Source of the DNA: Chloroflexi bacterium TSY
Lineage (GTDB): Bacteria; Chloroflexota; Anaerolineae; Caldilineales; Caldilineaceae
DNA length: 64,000 nt
NCBI GenBank assembly: GCA_019217005.1
Contig: JAHBNG010000047.1
Location: 33,731 to 97,730, forward strand
Reading direction: 5' to 3'
Shown: one piece after another, positions 56,688 through 64,000 of the stretch
How positions within the stretch are numbered: position 1 is the stretch's first letter
How the letters are laid out: the number at the start of each line of letters is the position of its first letter
Program-made: the position numbers and the translations under genes
Notes under the pieces: model-generated
What the model was told of the DNA's origin: nothing
What the model saw: only the letters and a program-made list of their open reading frames with translations
Databases searched by the model: none

Positions 56688-57437
56688 GTTATACAAAGTA
56701 GATTTCACTGGTACGATTCCAACGGCCCAATGATAGTTGTCGTTGTTTATCTCTGCAACAAATTGTTTGAGCTCTTCAGGCGTATATGTTCGCAAATGGG
56801 ATACGGTTCCATCCCACCAGTAAATCATGGGCACGATGGGAATCAGATATGTCCAGCAAAAGCGCGACCAGGTCATCGGCTTGATATTTGTGCTGGCAGA
56901 CAGCACGCTGAGTGGTGAGCGGAGCATCGTACGTGTATTGGCCATTCGGCGTTCTGTAAATTCAAATATCCCAATGGGCGCATTTTGATCCACCGCGTCT
57001 TGCAAGATTTTTCTGGCCATCTTTGGCTTAAAATGATGAAAGCTCGTAAAAAATACCCGGAAGCCTACCAAAGAGGGAGGGATGGCTGTTGCATCAATCG
57101 GCTCGGCATGATATTTGATGTCCCCACCTGTTTGTTGAGAAATCCGCTCCCAGGCAGCTAAATTGGGATACTTATCGGTCAACACAACCTCTATCGGCGG
57201 AAGACCATCCTGCTTTAGCATCTGTAGAACGTAACGCCAAGGACCAGAAGCACCTGAACAGCAGTCAATCACCTGCCTGTGCTCAGATTGCTGAAGAACC
57301 TCCTTAATAAAAGGAATGATCGGGCGATATAACCTTGAATTGGTAAGCTGATATTGCAGGACTTCTGTCAGCAAATCCCGAAAAGTTGAGGGCAGCCATC
57401 GTTGATCTTCAAATTCGAATAGATGGATGCGCCTCAT
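56580..57437 (-). CDS. Class I SAM-dependent methyltransferase with a MITE-replaced C-terminus
   Basis: About 285 residues from ATG 57437 (MRRIHLFEFEDQRWLPSTFR), which overlaps the previous stop (ATGA). VIDCCSGASGPWRYVLQML is the SAM-binding motif I; VVLTDKYPNLAAWE gives the acidic motif II; FFTSFHHFKPKMARKILQDA is the post-motif region. The native end was KSTLYNITYLIGYPL with stop at 56495. The MITE replaces the last nine residues with about 36 foreign ones. All SAM-binding residues are untouched, so activity may persist. In this cluster it may methylate the peptide or a small molecule. Confidence 0.88.
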   Translation of the reverse strand: MRRIHLFEFEDQRWLPSTFRDLLTEVLQYQLTNSRLYRPIIPFIKEVLQQSEHRQVIDCCSGASGPWRYVLQMLKQDGLPPIEVVLTDKYPNLAAWERISQQTGGDIKYHAEPIDATAIPPSLVGFRVFFTSFHHFKPKMARKILQDAVDQNAPIGIFEFTERRMANTRTMLRSPLSVLSASTNIKPMTWSRFCWTYLIPIVPMIYWWDGTVSHLRTYTPEELKQFVAEINNDNYHWAVGIVPVKSTLYNGVVHFSWIDRFTLLETERTFIFSDFAGSQRENGLI

Positions 57438-58977
57438 CTTGGCCACTCTTGTCGAAAATCATAGCGGCCAGGCGCAAGAATATCATTCGGGTCTAGAGCC
57501 TTTTTTAGCGCTTTGTAGAGGATCCCAGAGTCATCATTTGGCTGTGGTAGAACCTGCATACCTTGGATACCGAGGCGATAGGGAAAGTAACCATGAGTGT
57601 TTAGTTCGTGCATCAATTGATGATAACAGTTTATCGCAGCCTCATCCTCGCCCGGTTGTGTTCGATCGTAGATAATGGCAACTGTAATATAGACGCTCCG
57701 TTGCGTAATTGCCAGTATCCCCATACTGGGTTCGAAGCGGTGTGCAAGCATCGTTTGACTGATTCGAGCTAGACATTCCCATATTTGTGAGCCGTCGAAC
57801 GGTACAACAGGCGATATCCACATGACGCCGCACCCATCTCCATCGGGGTCCATTTCAGCGGGCAAAGGCTTCTGCTTGCGCCAATAAACGCTTGAAAGCA
57901 CGGAACGTAGACGTCCCATGAAAAATGCTTTGGGCTTATTTTCTTTGCTAAACCGCAGCGAATCGACCGTCCCCTGCAGCTGTTGGGCCACGTAGGCTGC
58001 TTTTGCCCGGCCTTCCGGAACGCTTGCCGCCTGAATGCCCGCCTGACCAAACCATTCCCCGCCTAATTTGGCTTGAAACTCCTGCCGCGTGCCTGCCGAA
58101 AGTGGTGTTTGACCCTTCTCTGTATCCCAAGGATACTGTTGCAAAAATGACATGATGCGATAATCGTTAAACAAACCGCAGCTTGTTCCAATAACCCCTT
58201 CCATGCGTAGACGCTGCAAGGCATCTAGAAGCGCCACGGTCTTGGTCTGTGACTCGATGCGGAAGGAGAAGGTCTGGGTATAGTTGGGCAGAGGAGGCAA
58301 CCAGAGCGTCACCTCTGTAACAATGCCTAAATTGGATTGCGTAAATAACCCATCCACATACGGGCCAATCGCAGAACGGGAGATCTGAGCGCCTTTCGCC
58401 ATCGGGAACCGCCCGTATCCAGTGTGGATGCACTCTCCGGTTGGCAAGATCACTTCGAGCGCACAGATAAAGTTCCAACGCTCACCCTCTAGGCCCTGCA
58501 GAACACCGCGCTCCAATAAATGACCAATAACGCTGGCATCTGGTGTACTTCCCGGAGAGTTCACCATCAGGTTCGAGTTCCGTTGGCGCAAAAAAGTATG
58601 CAATTGACGGAATGTGACGCCTGGCTCTATTACAACATACGCAAGTTTTTCATTGTGGTCGACAATTTGATTCAGCCTGGCTAAACTCATGACCACGCTT
58701 TGGGTTGCCACAGGAACCCGAGAACCGTAGCCCCAATTTTTACCAGCGCTGATCGGATAGATAGGAATCTTGAATTGATTGGCAATGCGTATGCAGCCCT
58801 GCACTTCAGCACGGGTGCCAGGCTGAATGAAGCCAAGCACTTTTTGTGAAGTGGGAAACGTCGCTGTCTCGAGCGAAGCAAGCGGGTGCTTATTAGTGAT
58901 GACATGCTCTTCTCCGATTATTTCGCCCCATGCCTCGTGCGCGCGTGTGAGCAGGGATCTACTTCTTTCTGTTCCAT
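57434..58977 (-). CDS. FAD-binding oxidase (vanillyl-alcohol oxidase type), probable frameshift near its start
   Basis: Clear homology-type sequence runs from EAWGEIIGEEHVITNKHPLA, before LGFIQPGTRAEVQGCIRIAN, to PNDILAPGRYDFRQEWPR. PISAGKNWGYGSRVP and VNSPGSTPDASVIGHLLERG are the PCMH-type FAD-binding motifs. No ATG lies in that frame upstream. ATG 58977, 7 bp after the Nif11 stop, is one base out of phase, and adding one C to GATCCC near 58955 would join them as MEQKEVDPLLTRAHEAWGEI. Without that, translation could only begin at GTG 58840, losing part of the fold. Such enzymes oxidise phenols, alcohols or amines; in a peptide cluster it could oxidise the product. Confidence 0.85.
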
Positions 58978-58983
58978 CTATTA

Positions 58984-59220
58984 TTACGTGTCTAACGTGC
59001 TTCTATCCCAACTGAAGTGTGGAAGCGCGTTTGGAGAATCCTTATAAAAACTGTCTGGGATCTCGACCTGAAGTTCTGCGATGGTAAAGTCAAATCCTGC
59101 GTCCTGTCCGACTCTGACCATCGCCTCCCAATCACCCTCTTGCACTTGAGCCGCTTTGCGTGCCAATTTTCGATCCTGTCCGATTTGCAGAACGAATGCC
59201 TTTGCATCTTGTTTGCTCAT
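58984..59220 (-). CDS. Nif11-type precursor peptide
   Basis: 78 residues from ATG 59220 (MSKQDAKAFVLQIGQDRKLA), preceded by GGAGAAAAATCATT. The leader matches the Nif11 family: LQIGQDRKLARKA, then VRVGQDAGFDFTIAELQVEI, where AGFDFTIAEL is the diagnostic segment. The last about 24 residues (PDSFYKDSPNALPHFSWDR plus STLDT) would be the core. The usual GG cleavage site after the leader is absent, so either cleavage differs or the peptide serves another role. It is flanked closely by the kinase-like gene (28 bp) and the oxidase (7 bp), so it belongs to the operon. Confidence 0.85.
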   Translation of the reverse strand: MSKQDAKAFVLQIGQDRKLARKAAQVQEGDWEAMVRVGQDAGFDFTIAELQVEIPDSFYKDSPNALPHFSWDRSTLDT

Positions 59221-59248
59221 AATGATTTTTCTCCAAAATTCTACGATT

Positions 59249-60343
59249 TTACACATGATTTTGAATATCGCTATTTTTCCGAAGCACCTGGAGAAAATCT
59301 ATCTCCCGCATAGAGGTGCTATCTGGTAAAACGGTGAGCCTGTTTCTGAGCCCCAAATAGTGTGCCAGCCCATTGATTGTGCGGATGAAATTGATCGTGT
59401 TCAACAGAACGTTCTGTTGATGATTGTCAAGGCTCTTTCCTTCTGACAACTTCAGCAGAGCGGTTCTCGTTCTACTCATCATGTCAGATTTGAGTGGATA
59501 CAGTGCATCAGCTAAACAATATGACCACTGTCCATTTTTTTGAACAATCACCAAATTATCGGCGCTGGCCAGATCGAGCGTTTCGCCAGTCGCGTGACAA
59601 TAGCGGATGATCTTTCGCACAAGTTCTTGCATCATGGTCCGTAAAGCTCTATCGGCATCGAGCTGAACGAGTAGCCTCTTGAGTGGCCTGGATGGTTGCA
59701 CAACGGAAAAAGCGTCCAAATCAAAAGAACCAAGAGGCGCTTCCCCAAAAAGCGTGTTCCAGGTCACTGAACGATAGATTGTTGGTTCAACCATATTCAG
59801 TTCAGCGTATCCCGTTGCGAGCGTTAACCGATTCTTGTCGAAAAGTTCGCTCGCTCTCTGTTGAATCATGACACCCGCCCAGACTCTTTCACTCGTAGAT
59901 CTATCTAGAAACGTTTTGTCTCCCGTTGGTGTGGAGAGATGCGGGACATCACGTTTGTGAGAATCAATCGCCAGTGCAATGCGTTCCACTAGATGATAGA
60001 GACTCTTGTCGAACAATGGAATGCTTGCGATGAACTTTCTCTGCTGCAGCGTGTGTTGACGGCCAAAAAAGCGTTTGAGCCGCTGAAACCGGCGGGCCTC
60101 CGTTTGAGGATATGCACGGATCATTGGTCCAATTCCGATGGGAAATGCGTCAAGCGGACGCTTATGTCTCATGTTTGAATCGATGATGAGCCGAATAAGA
60201 TTCACAGCAACCTTTACAACAATATTTTGATGAGTAGGGATTTCATAGACAAGATGTTCGCCCCCTTGGGCTAAAAACTGAGGGTCGTAGCGATTCACCA
60301 TATCATGATGAAGGTGGCCAAAAGCCGGAGTGCAATCAGACAC
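59249..60343 (-). CDS. Protein-kinase-like protein in the peptide cluster
   Basis: 364 residues. LAQGGEHLVYEI near residues 24-35 resembles a glycine-rich ATP loop, NIVVKVAVNL supplies a Lys, and LDLASADNLVIVQKNGQW followed by YCLADALYP near residues 250-275 resembles the catalytic D...N...D set of distant kinase-like folds. HipA-, choline-kinase- and lanthionine-synthetase-type kinases share this pattern. The start overlaps the hydroxylase stop by 8 bp. It could phosphorylate the peptide or a side chain, but the family assignment is tentative. Confidence 0.6.
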   Translation of the reverse strand: MSDCTPAFGHLHHDMVNRYDPQFLAQGGEHLVYEIPTHQNIVVKVAVNLIRLIIDSNMRHKRPLDAFPIGIGPMIRAYPQTEARRFQRLKRFFGRQHTLQQRKFIASIPLFDKSLYHLVERIALAIDSHKRDVPHLSTPTGDKTFLDRSTSERVWAGVMIQQRASELFDKNRLTLATGYAELNMVEPTIYRSVTWNTLFGEAPLGSFDLDAFSVVQPSRPLKRLLVQLDADRALRTMMQELVRKIIRYCHATGETLDLASADNLVIVQKNGQWSYCLADALYPLKSDMMSRTRTALLKLSEGKSLDNHQQNVLLNTINFIRTINGLAHYLGLRNRLTVLPDSTSMREIDFLQVLRKNSDIQNHV

Positions 60344-62141
60344 GAATATCCGCTTTATACTCTTCTAAAAGTGCGTTCCCTTCTGAGAGAACGCGATCCG
60401 ACCAGCCATAAAATCCAGCTAAAAATTGCTCACCATCCTCATCCGCCTGGATATTCTTTTGAATCTCTACGTATCCCTCTTCCATCCTGGGCAGGTTACG
60501 ATTTAAGAATATGAGCCACTTTTGGCGTTCGTTTTCATCTTCTTCGGCTTTGATGTTGACGATATCCAATGCAGTTACATGCATAAACGAATATTGGGCG
60601 TGCAGAACAGCCGTCATCGGGCGCAACCGATCTTTGATAATAGGACTGACATAGCGTTCGCCAGGATCATTCAGAATGAGCCTCTGTGCAGATCCGACAA
60701 AAACCCCCATACCGCGCAGCTTGTTGTGGGCCATCTCGTGAACGAGCGCTTGAGCCAGACCACACGGATCATAAATTGTTGCATACATTGTGCCAAAACG
60801 GTGTTCATCAGAGTGGCTCGAAGACCCCAATGCTCCAACACGCATGGAGGGATCGTCCAACGGATGGAGAGTGTGCATGATCATTTGGAACTGTTTGAAC
60901 ACAGCCGGCCAGCGTTGTACATATTCCATACTCCGCTGGATATTCGGGTGATCAAGTGGCGCATTCACATAGCGTGACCACGTTTTGTTGCTTATGTAGT
61001 TGACAGATACCTCTCCTTCAAAAATCGTTGGTCCGCTCTGTTGATTGGAGCGAGCTCTATCAACGCCAGGTGGGAACATCTCTGATGTTTTGACCATCTC
61101 CAAAATGCATTTGGAATCATACATGTCGAGCTGTGGTTCAGCCATGCGTGCCCAATCTATGGTACTCTCTGTGCGTTGTTTTTTCATGATATTCTGCCGT
61201 GAATCGACCCTTGTCAACGCGGGAACTGACCCTGTCTGATCGATTGGATTGTCCAGTCCTTTGCGGAATCCACTCGAATCCGTTATGGTCAAATGACCGG
61301 GCCGGCGATAGGGAAACGAGATCGCCTTTGCGCTTTCCGCCGGATAGGATGGGCCCATATAGCGTATCACATGTTTGTGAGCAGTTGCGTCGCTGTTCAT
61401 CGAGAGCTTAAAGACTGGCGTTCTTACCTCAGCGATACCGTGCAAGGTTGACCACTCAACGGGCCACGACAAAATTTCTAACAACCAATCCATCTCCTCA
61501 CCATAACCCAGTTGCCACCCCAATCCCATAAAATCATCGGCTTTGGCGATGGTCTCTTGGCAGCAAAAAGAGCAGGGCAAATGATGCACAGCCTGAATCC
61601 CAATGCGGTGTAACAACATGTTGCATTTAGATTCTCCATGAATCTCTAAAAGATTCTCCCCTTGAACTGATTCACGTTCTATTGATGGCTTCCTGGATTG
61701 ACAAACCGCGTGCCAAATCGTGTCGATCAAGCCTTCTTCGCCACAGACCTTCTGATAAAAGTGGCTGCAACATTCTGGATAGCCAAGCAACATGCCGATG
61801 GCAACATGATCCTGTTCATTCCAAGCGGCCTGAAACTGAGCCATATGCTCTGGTTTGCCGATGACAACGTAAAATGAATGGTCGGGAGAGGTCGGATCAC
61901 GATTCGCCATCTGTCTGTATGCAAGCTCTTGCGTTTGGGCAAAATCTTCGATTGCCGTCATTGCATCGGGCCGGGCCCGCAACAAAACGCAGTCACGCAG
62001 TCCAGTGACAACAGATGCTTGTTCGACGTGTGACCAGCGACGAGCAAGCAATTGAAGGCGAGGTTCCCACATCTGTCGGGCGGCGTTACTCACCCAAGCA
62101 TAACGGACAAAGTTGGGGAACTGAAAATCCAGTCGTATCAT
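60336..62141 (-). CDS. Two-domain protein: DUF483-like plus putative 2-oxoglutarate HExxH peptide hydroxylase
   Basis: 601 residues. The N-terminal part has GMLLGYPECCSHFYQKV near residue 115 and HLPCSFCCQETI near residue 190, a Cys-rich pattern seen in DUF483-like proteins. The C-terminal part holds HEMAH (His468, Glu469, His472) in ALVHEMAHNKLRGMGVF, the mark of HExxH-motif RiPP proteins now regarded as iron/2-oxoglutarate peptide beta-hydroxylases, though the same motif also marks zinc proteases. The start overlaps the radical SAM stop by 4 bp. A zinc peptidase role for maturation is the main alternative. Confidence 0.75.
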   Translation of the reverse strand: MIRLDFQFPNFVRYAWVSNAARQMWEPRLQLLARRWSHVEQASVVTGLRDCVLLRARPDAMTAIEDFAQTQELAYRQMANRDPTSPDHSFYVVIGKPEHMAQFQAAWNEQDHVAIGMLLGYPECCSHFYQKVCGEEGLIDTIWHAVCQSRKPSIERESVQGENLLEIHGESKCNMLLHRIGIQAVHHLPCSFCCQETIAKADDFMGLGWQLGYGEEMDWLLEILSWPVEWSTLHGIAEVRTPVFKLSMNSDATAHKHVIRYMGPSYPAESAKAISFPYRRPGHLTITDSSGFRKGLDNPIDQTGSVPALTRVDSRQNIMKKQRTESTIDWARMAEPQLDMYDSKCILEMVKTSEMFPPGVDRARSNQQSGPTIFEGEVSVNYISNKTWSRYVNAPLDHPNIQRSMEYVQRWPAVFKQFQMIMHTLHPLDDPSMRVGALGSSSHSDEHRFGTMYATIYDPCGLAQALVHEMAHNKLRGMGVFVGSAQRLILNDPGERYVSPIIKDRLRPMTAVLHAQYSFMHVTALDIVNIKAEEDENERQKWLIFLNRNLPRMEEGYVEIQKNIQADEDGEQFLAGFYGWSDRVLSEGNALLEEYKADIRV

Positions 62142-63328
62142 GCTGATCCTTCCTGAGCAATCGCGCCCAACTCAATGTCAAGCTGTTTCATCACGCTTTC
62201 GACAGTTGGATTTCGTCCCTGAATCCAGGCTGCCAACAATGTTTGCTCAATCTGAAGCCGTTGGCTGCACATGGATAAAGGCACATCTCCTTTGCGCATG
62301 GAGGCCTCTTCAAAGTAGGTGAACAGTTCTTTCCACAAATCGCAATGCTCTGTCCGATTACGCCAGTCACCATCAATTGCTGTACCCGGGCATTGCCCCT
62401 TGCACATCAAGAAAAAGCGACAGCCCTGACACCCATCATACTGTTGTGGCGTCTGATAGAGCGCAATATAGCGTTCATAGCCCGCTCTATCTGTTTTGAC
62501 AAAATCGATCCCCTCTTTGTTTGTTCGTCCACAATTGGATCGCTGTCCATGCCCCTCAACACCGCGCACAGCGGCAGTGGTATATGGGTCACAAGCGCGC
62601 CAGACACAGGCCGTTCGACTGTCCTTCCCCTGAATCAGGTGCTCAATGTCGTGAAATACATCTAGAAATTCGGGTGGGAGCTCTTCGGCCAGTTTTGCAA
62701 AACTGAGCAGCGCCGCGGCGTTTTCCTCTGTCGAAAGCGCATATTTGGCTCGAATTGCCGGACTTTCCACTTCCAACACATGAAGTCGTACATGCTGAAC
62801 TCCGTCACTGGCCAACTTACGCAGGAAATCATGCATGATGGGCAGTTTGTCGGCGGTTGCGTTGTTGCGATGAAGCGTGACGATGACCGATACAGCAATG
62901 TTGGCTGCACAAAGCTTTTCTATTGCTCGCTCCGCTTTTGCTGTTGACTCGCGCGTTTTCGCCAGTGTTCCTGCCCACCGCACATCATTCAAACTGCCTG
63001 GACCATCCAGCGAAATTCCCACCTGAACGCCATATGCCTTAAACATGCGGACATGATCGTCATTGATCAAAATTCCGTTGGTCTGTATTGTGTTGCGACC
63101 ATATTCTGCATGACCCCAGGTCAATAATTCCTCCAAGTCATCTTCCGGCAGCAGCAGAGGCTCACCACCAAAGATGGCAAAGGGTTGTCCCTCTTCAGAC
63201 AGCGCAGCCTTCATGGCCTCCATATCATAGGAAGTCGCCACATTGCCCGCGTCTCTTTGGGGGTTTTGATAGCAGTATTGGCAGGCTATATTACAATTAA
63301 CGCCAAATGGTCGAAGTTCAACTGTCAT
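62138..63328 (-). CDS. Radical SAM/SPASM peptide-modifying enzyme
   Basis: 396 residues starting MTVELRPFGVNCNIACQYCY. The 4Fe-4S Cys set CxxxCxxC is at residues 12, 16 and 19. FAIFGGEPLLL is the GGE motif that binds SAM. The C-terminal SPASM region contains DGCQGCRFFLMCKGQCPG and EHC, which hold auxiliary iron-sulfur clusters. SPASM enzymes of this type install cross-links, epimers or other changes in RiPP precursors. It starts 20 bp after the repeat-protein stop and overlaps the next gene. Cluster context strongly supports a peptide substrate. Confidence 0.92.
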   Translation of the reverse strand: MTVELRPFGVNCNIACQYCYQNPQRDAGNVATSYDMEAMKAALSEEGQPFAIFGGEPLLLPEDDLEELLTWGHAEYGRNTIQTNGILINDDHVRMFKAYGVQVGISLDGPGSLNDVRWAGTLAKTRESTAKAERAIEKLCAANIAVSVIVTLHRNNATADKLPIMHDFLRKLASDGVQHVRLHVLEVESPAIRAKYALSTEENAAALLSFAKLAEELPPEFLDVFHDIEHLIQGKDSRTACVWRACDPYTTAAVRGVEGHGQRSNCGRTNKEGIDFVKTDRAGYERYIALYQTPQQYDGCQGCRFFLMCKGQCPGTAIDGDWRNRTEHCDLWKELFTYFEEASMRKGDVPLSMCSQRLQIEQTLLAAWIQGRNPTVESVMKQLDIELGAIAQEGSA

Positions 63329-63348
63329 CGTGCTACCTTCAGCTCTAC

Positions 63349-63985
63349 TTAATAAGGCGTATCAATATGCGGAATGACGTCCACATAGGGCAAATCCACG
63401 TGGTCCACATGAGGCAGGTCCACATGAGGGATCCAACCAAGCACATCTTTCATAAATCGACTGACTTCGTTGGCCGCAAAACCGGCACCTTTTAGCATAT
63501 CGTTAATCGCCTGTTGCGTATAGCGACCAGTGCTGTCCAAGAACCTGCCTACTTCATCAACTGCATAGCCGGCACCTTTCAAGGCGGTTGCAAGACCTTG
63601 TCCGGTGAGTCCATAGACATCTTCCAGGACCCCACCAATTTCGTCAATTGCATAGCCCGCACCCTTCAGAGCAATTGCCACACCTTGGGCAGTGAGTCCA
63701 TAGACGTCTTTGAGTGCCCCACCAATTTCGTCGATTGCATAGCCCGCACCCTTCAAAATGCGTGCAGCCTCACGATCCGCGAGTCTATAAACATCTTTCA
63801 ACCCAGTGGCAATCTCGTCAACACCCTTGCCCATCGTATTTTTCATGATGTTGACGGCTTCTTCTGCAGTCTGATTGAAGATCTCTTTCAGCACTTTTGC
63901 CGCATCGGCAGCACCCGAGATGAATCCGTTCGCGACTGCTGTGGCCCACTCCATCACATCTGAGAGCAAATTCCTGAGGAAATCC
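63349..63985 (-). CDS. Helical-repeat protein with His/Asp-rich tail (possible precursor), N-terminus cut by a MITE
   Basis: At least 206 residues. Repeats of about 29 residues recur: LKGAGYAIDEIGGALKDVYG, LKGAGYAIDEIGGVLEDVYG, LKGAGYAVDEVGRFLDSTGR, LKGAGFAANEVSRFMKDVLG, with a more diverged first unit. The tail is PHVDLPHVDHVDLPYVDV followed by IPHIDTPY, a run of P-[HY]-[VI]-D units. In-frame coding (DFLRNLLSDV) reaches 63985, where MITE-1 sequence begins and gives a stop, so the true N-terminus lies beyond the window. It is the first readable gene of the operon and a plausible substrate of the enzymes that follow. Confidence 0.7.
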
Positions 63986-64000
63986 GGGGTGGTTCATTTT
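63986..64000 (-). mobile_element. MITE-1 copy 7 (first 15 bp only, window edge)
   Basis: GGGGTGGTTCATTTT matches the reverse-orientation end of copy 1 exactly. Its far end and target duplication are outside the window (left flank ggaaatcc). Confidence 0.85.

Noticed and set aside
63514..63963. Plus-strand 149-codon frame opposite the helical-repeat protein
   Set aside because: Its apparent repeats are only the mirror of the 29-residue repeats on the minus strand, which fits the operon direction and has the better composition.

Overview
The window looks like chromosomal DNA of a Chloroflexota bacterium, most likely from the Anaerolineae or Caldilineaceae. This rests on gene style and not on a marker gene. 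The evidence is a BTAD/NB-ARC regulator next to WD40 fragments, several Tat-type lipoprotein sugar-binding proteins (RRDFLR...AC), repeated CUT1 sugar-transporter operons paired with sulfatases, and a giant LamG surface protein. No rRNA, tRNA, CRISPR array or origin was seen.

Layout. 1-9.2 kb: end of a large regulator, a decayed IS, a frameshifted cupin and hoxX pair, a membrane protein and an MFS transporter. 9.3-17.3 kb: a WD40 gene with an in-frame stop, abutting head to head a giant LamG/calcium-repeat gene broken by an IS630 element, a 213 bp element and a 155 bp MITE. 17.5-32.5 kb: a peptide/oligosaccharide ABC operon (binding protein, two permeases, one ATPase) with a beta-helix lipoprotein and two sulfatases, heavily broken by insertions, plus a RelE/NadS toxin-antitoxin pair. 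33-38 kb: an orphan integron-type cassette (SDR gene plus attC), a BNR-repeat protein, small regulatory and toxin-antitoxin genes. 38-54 kb: two regions of CUT1 sugar ABC genes with a sulfatase and an alpha/beta hydrolase. 54.4-64 kb: one long minus-strand gene set that looks like a ribosomally made, modified peptide (RiPP) cluster: a helical-repeat protein with a His/Asp-rich tail, a radical SAM/SPASM protein, a DUF483-like/HExxH protein, a kinase-like protein, a Nif11-type precursor, an FAD oxidase, a methyltransferase, then a Gfo/Idh oxidoreductase and a metallophosphoesterase.

Two themes dominate. First, the 54-64 kb cluster is the best candidate for an undescribed system: two possible precursors with a radical SAM enzyme and a putative 2-oxoglutarate HExxH peptide hydroxylase. 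Second, the region is riddled with insertions whose edges can be read exactly. There are seven copies (one cut by the window edge) of a 155 bp MITE with ends GGGGTGGTTCA; four single insertions and the nested one have perfect 8 bp target duplications. There are also three other small element families, five IS types and a four-layer nested insertion. In most cases removing the element and one target copy restores the host reading frame.

Many genes also carry single-base indels, several in homopolymers. These may be real decay or sequencing errors, and the two cannot be separated from the sequence alone.
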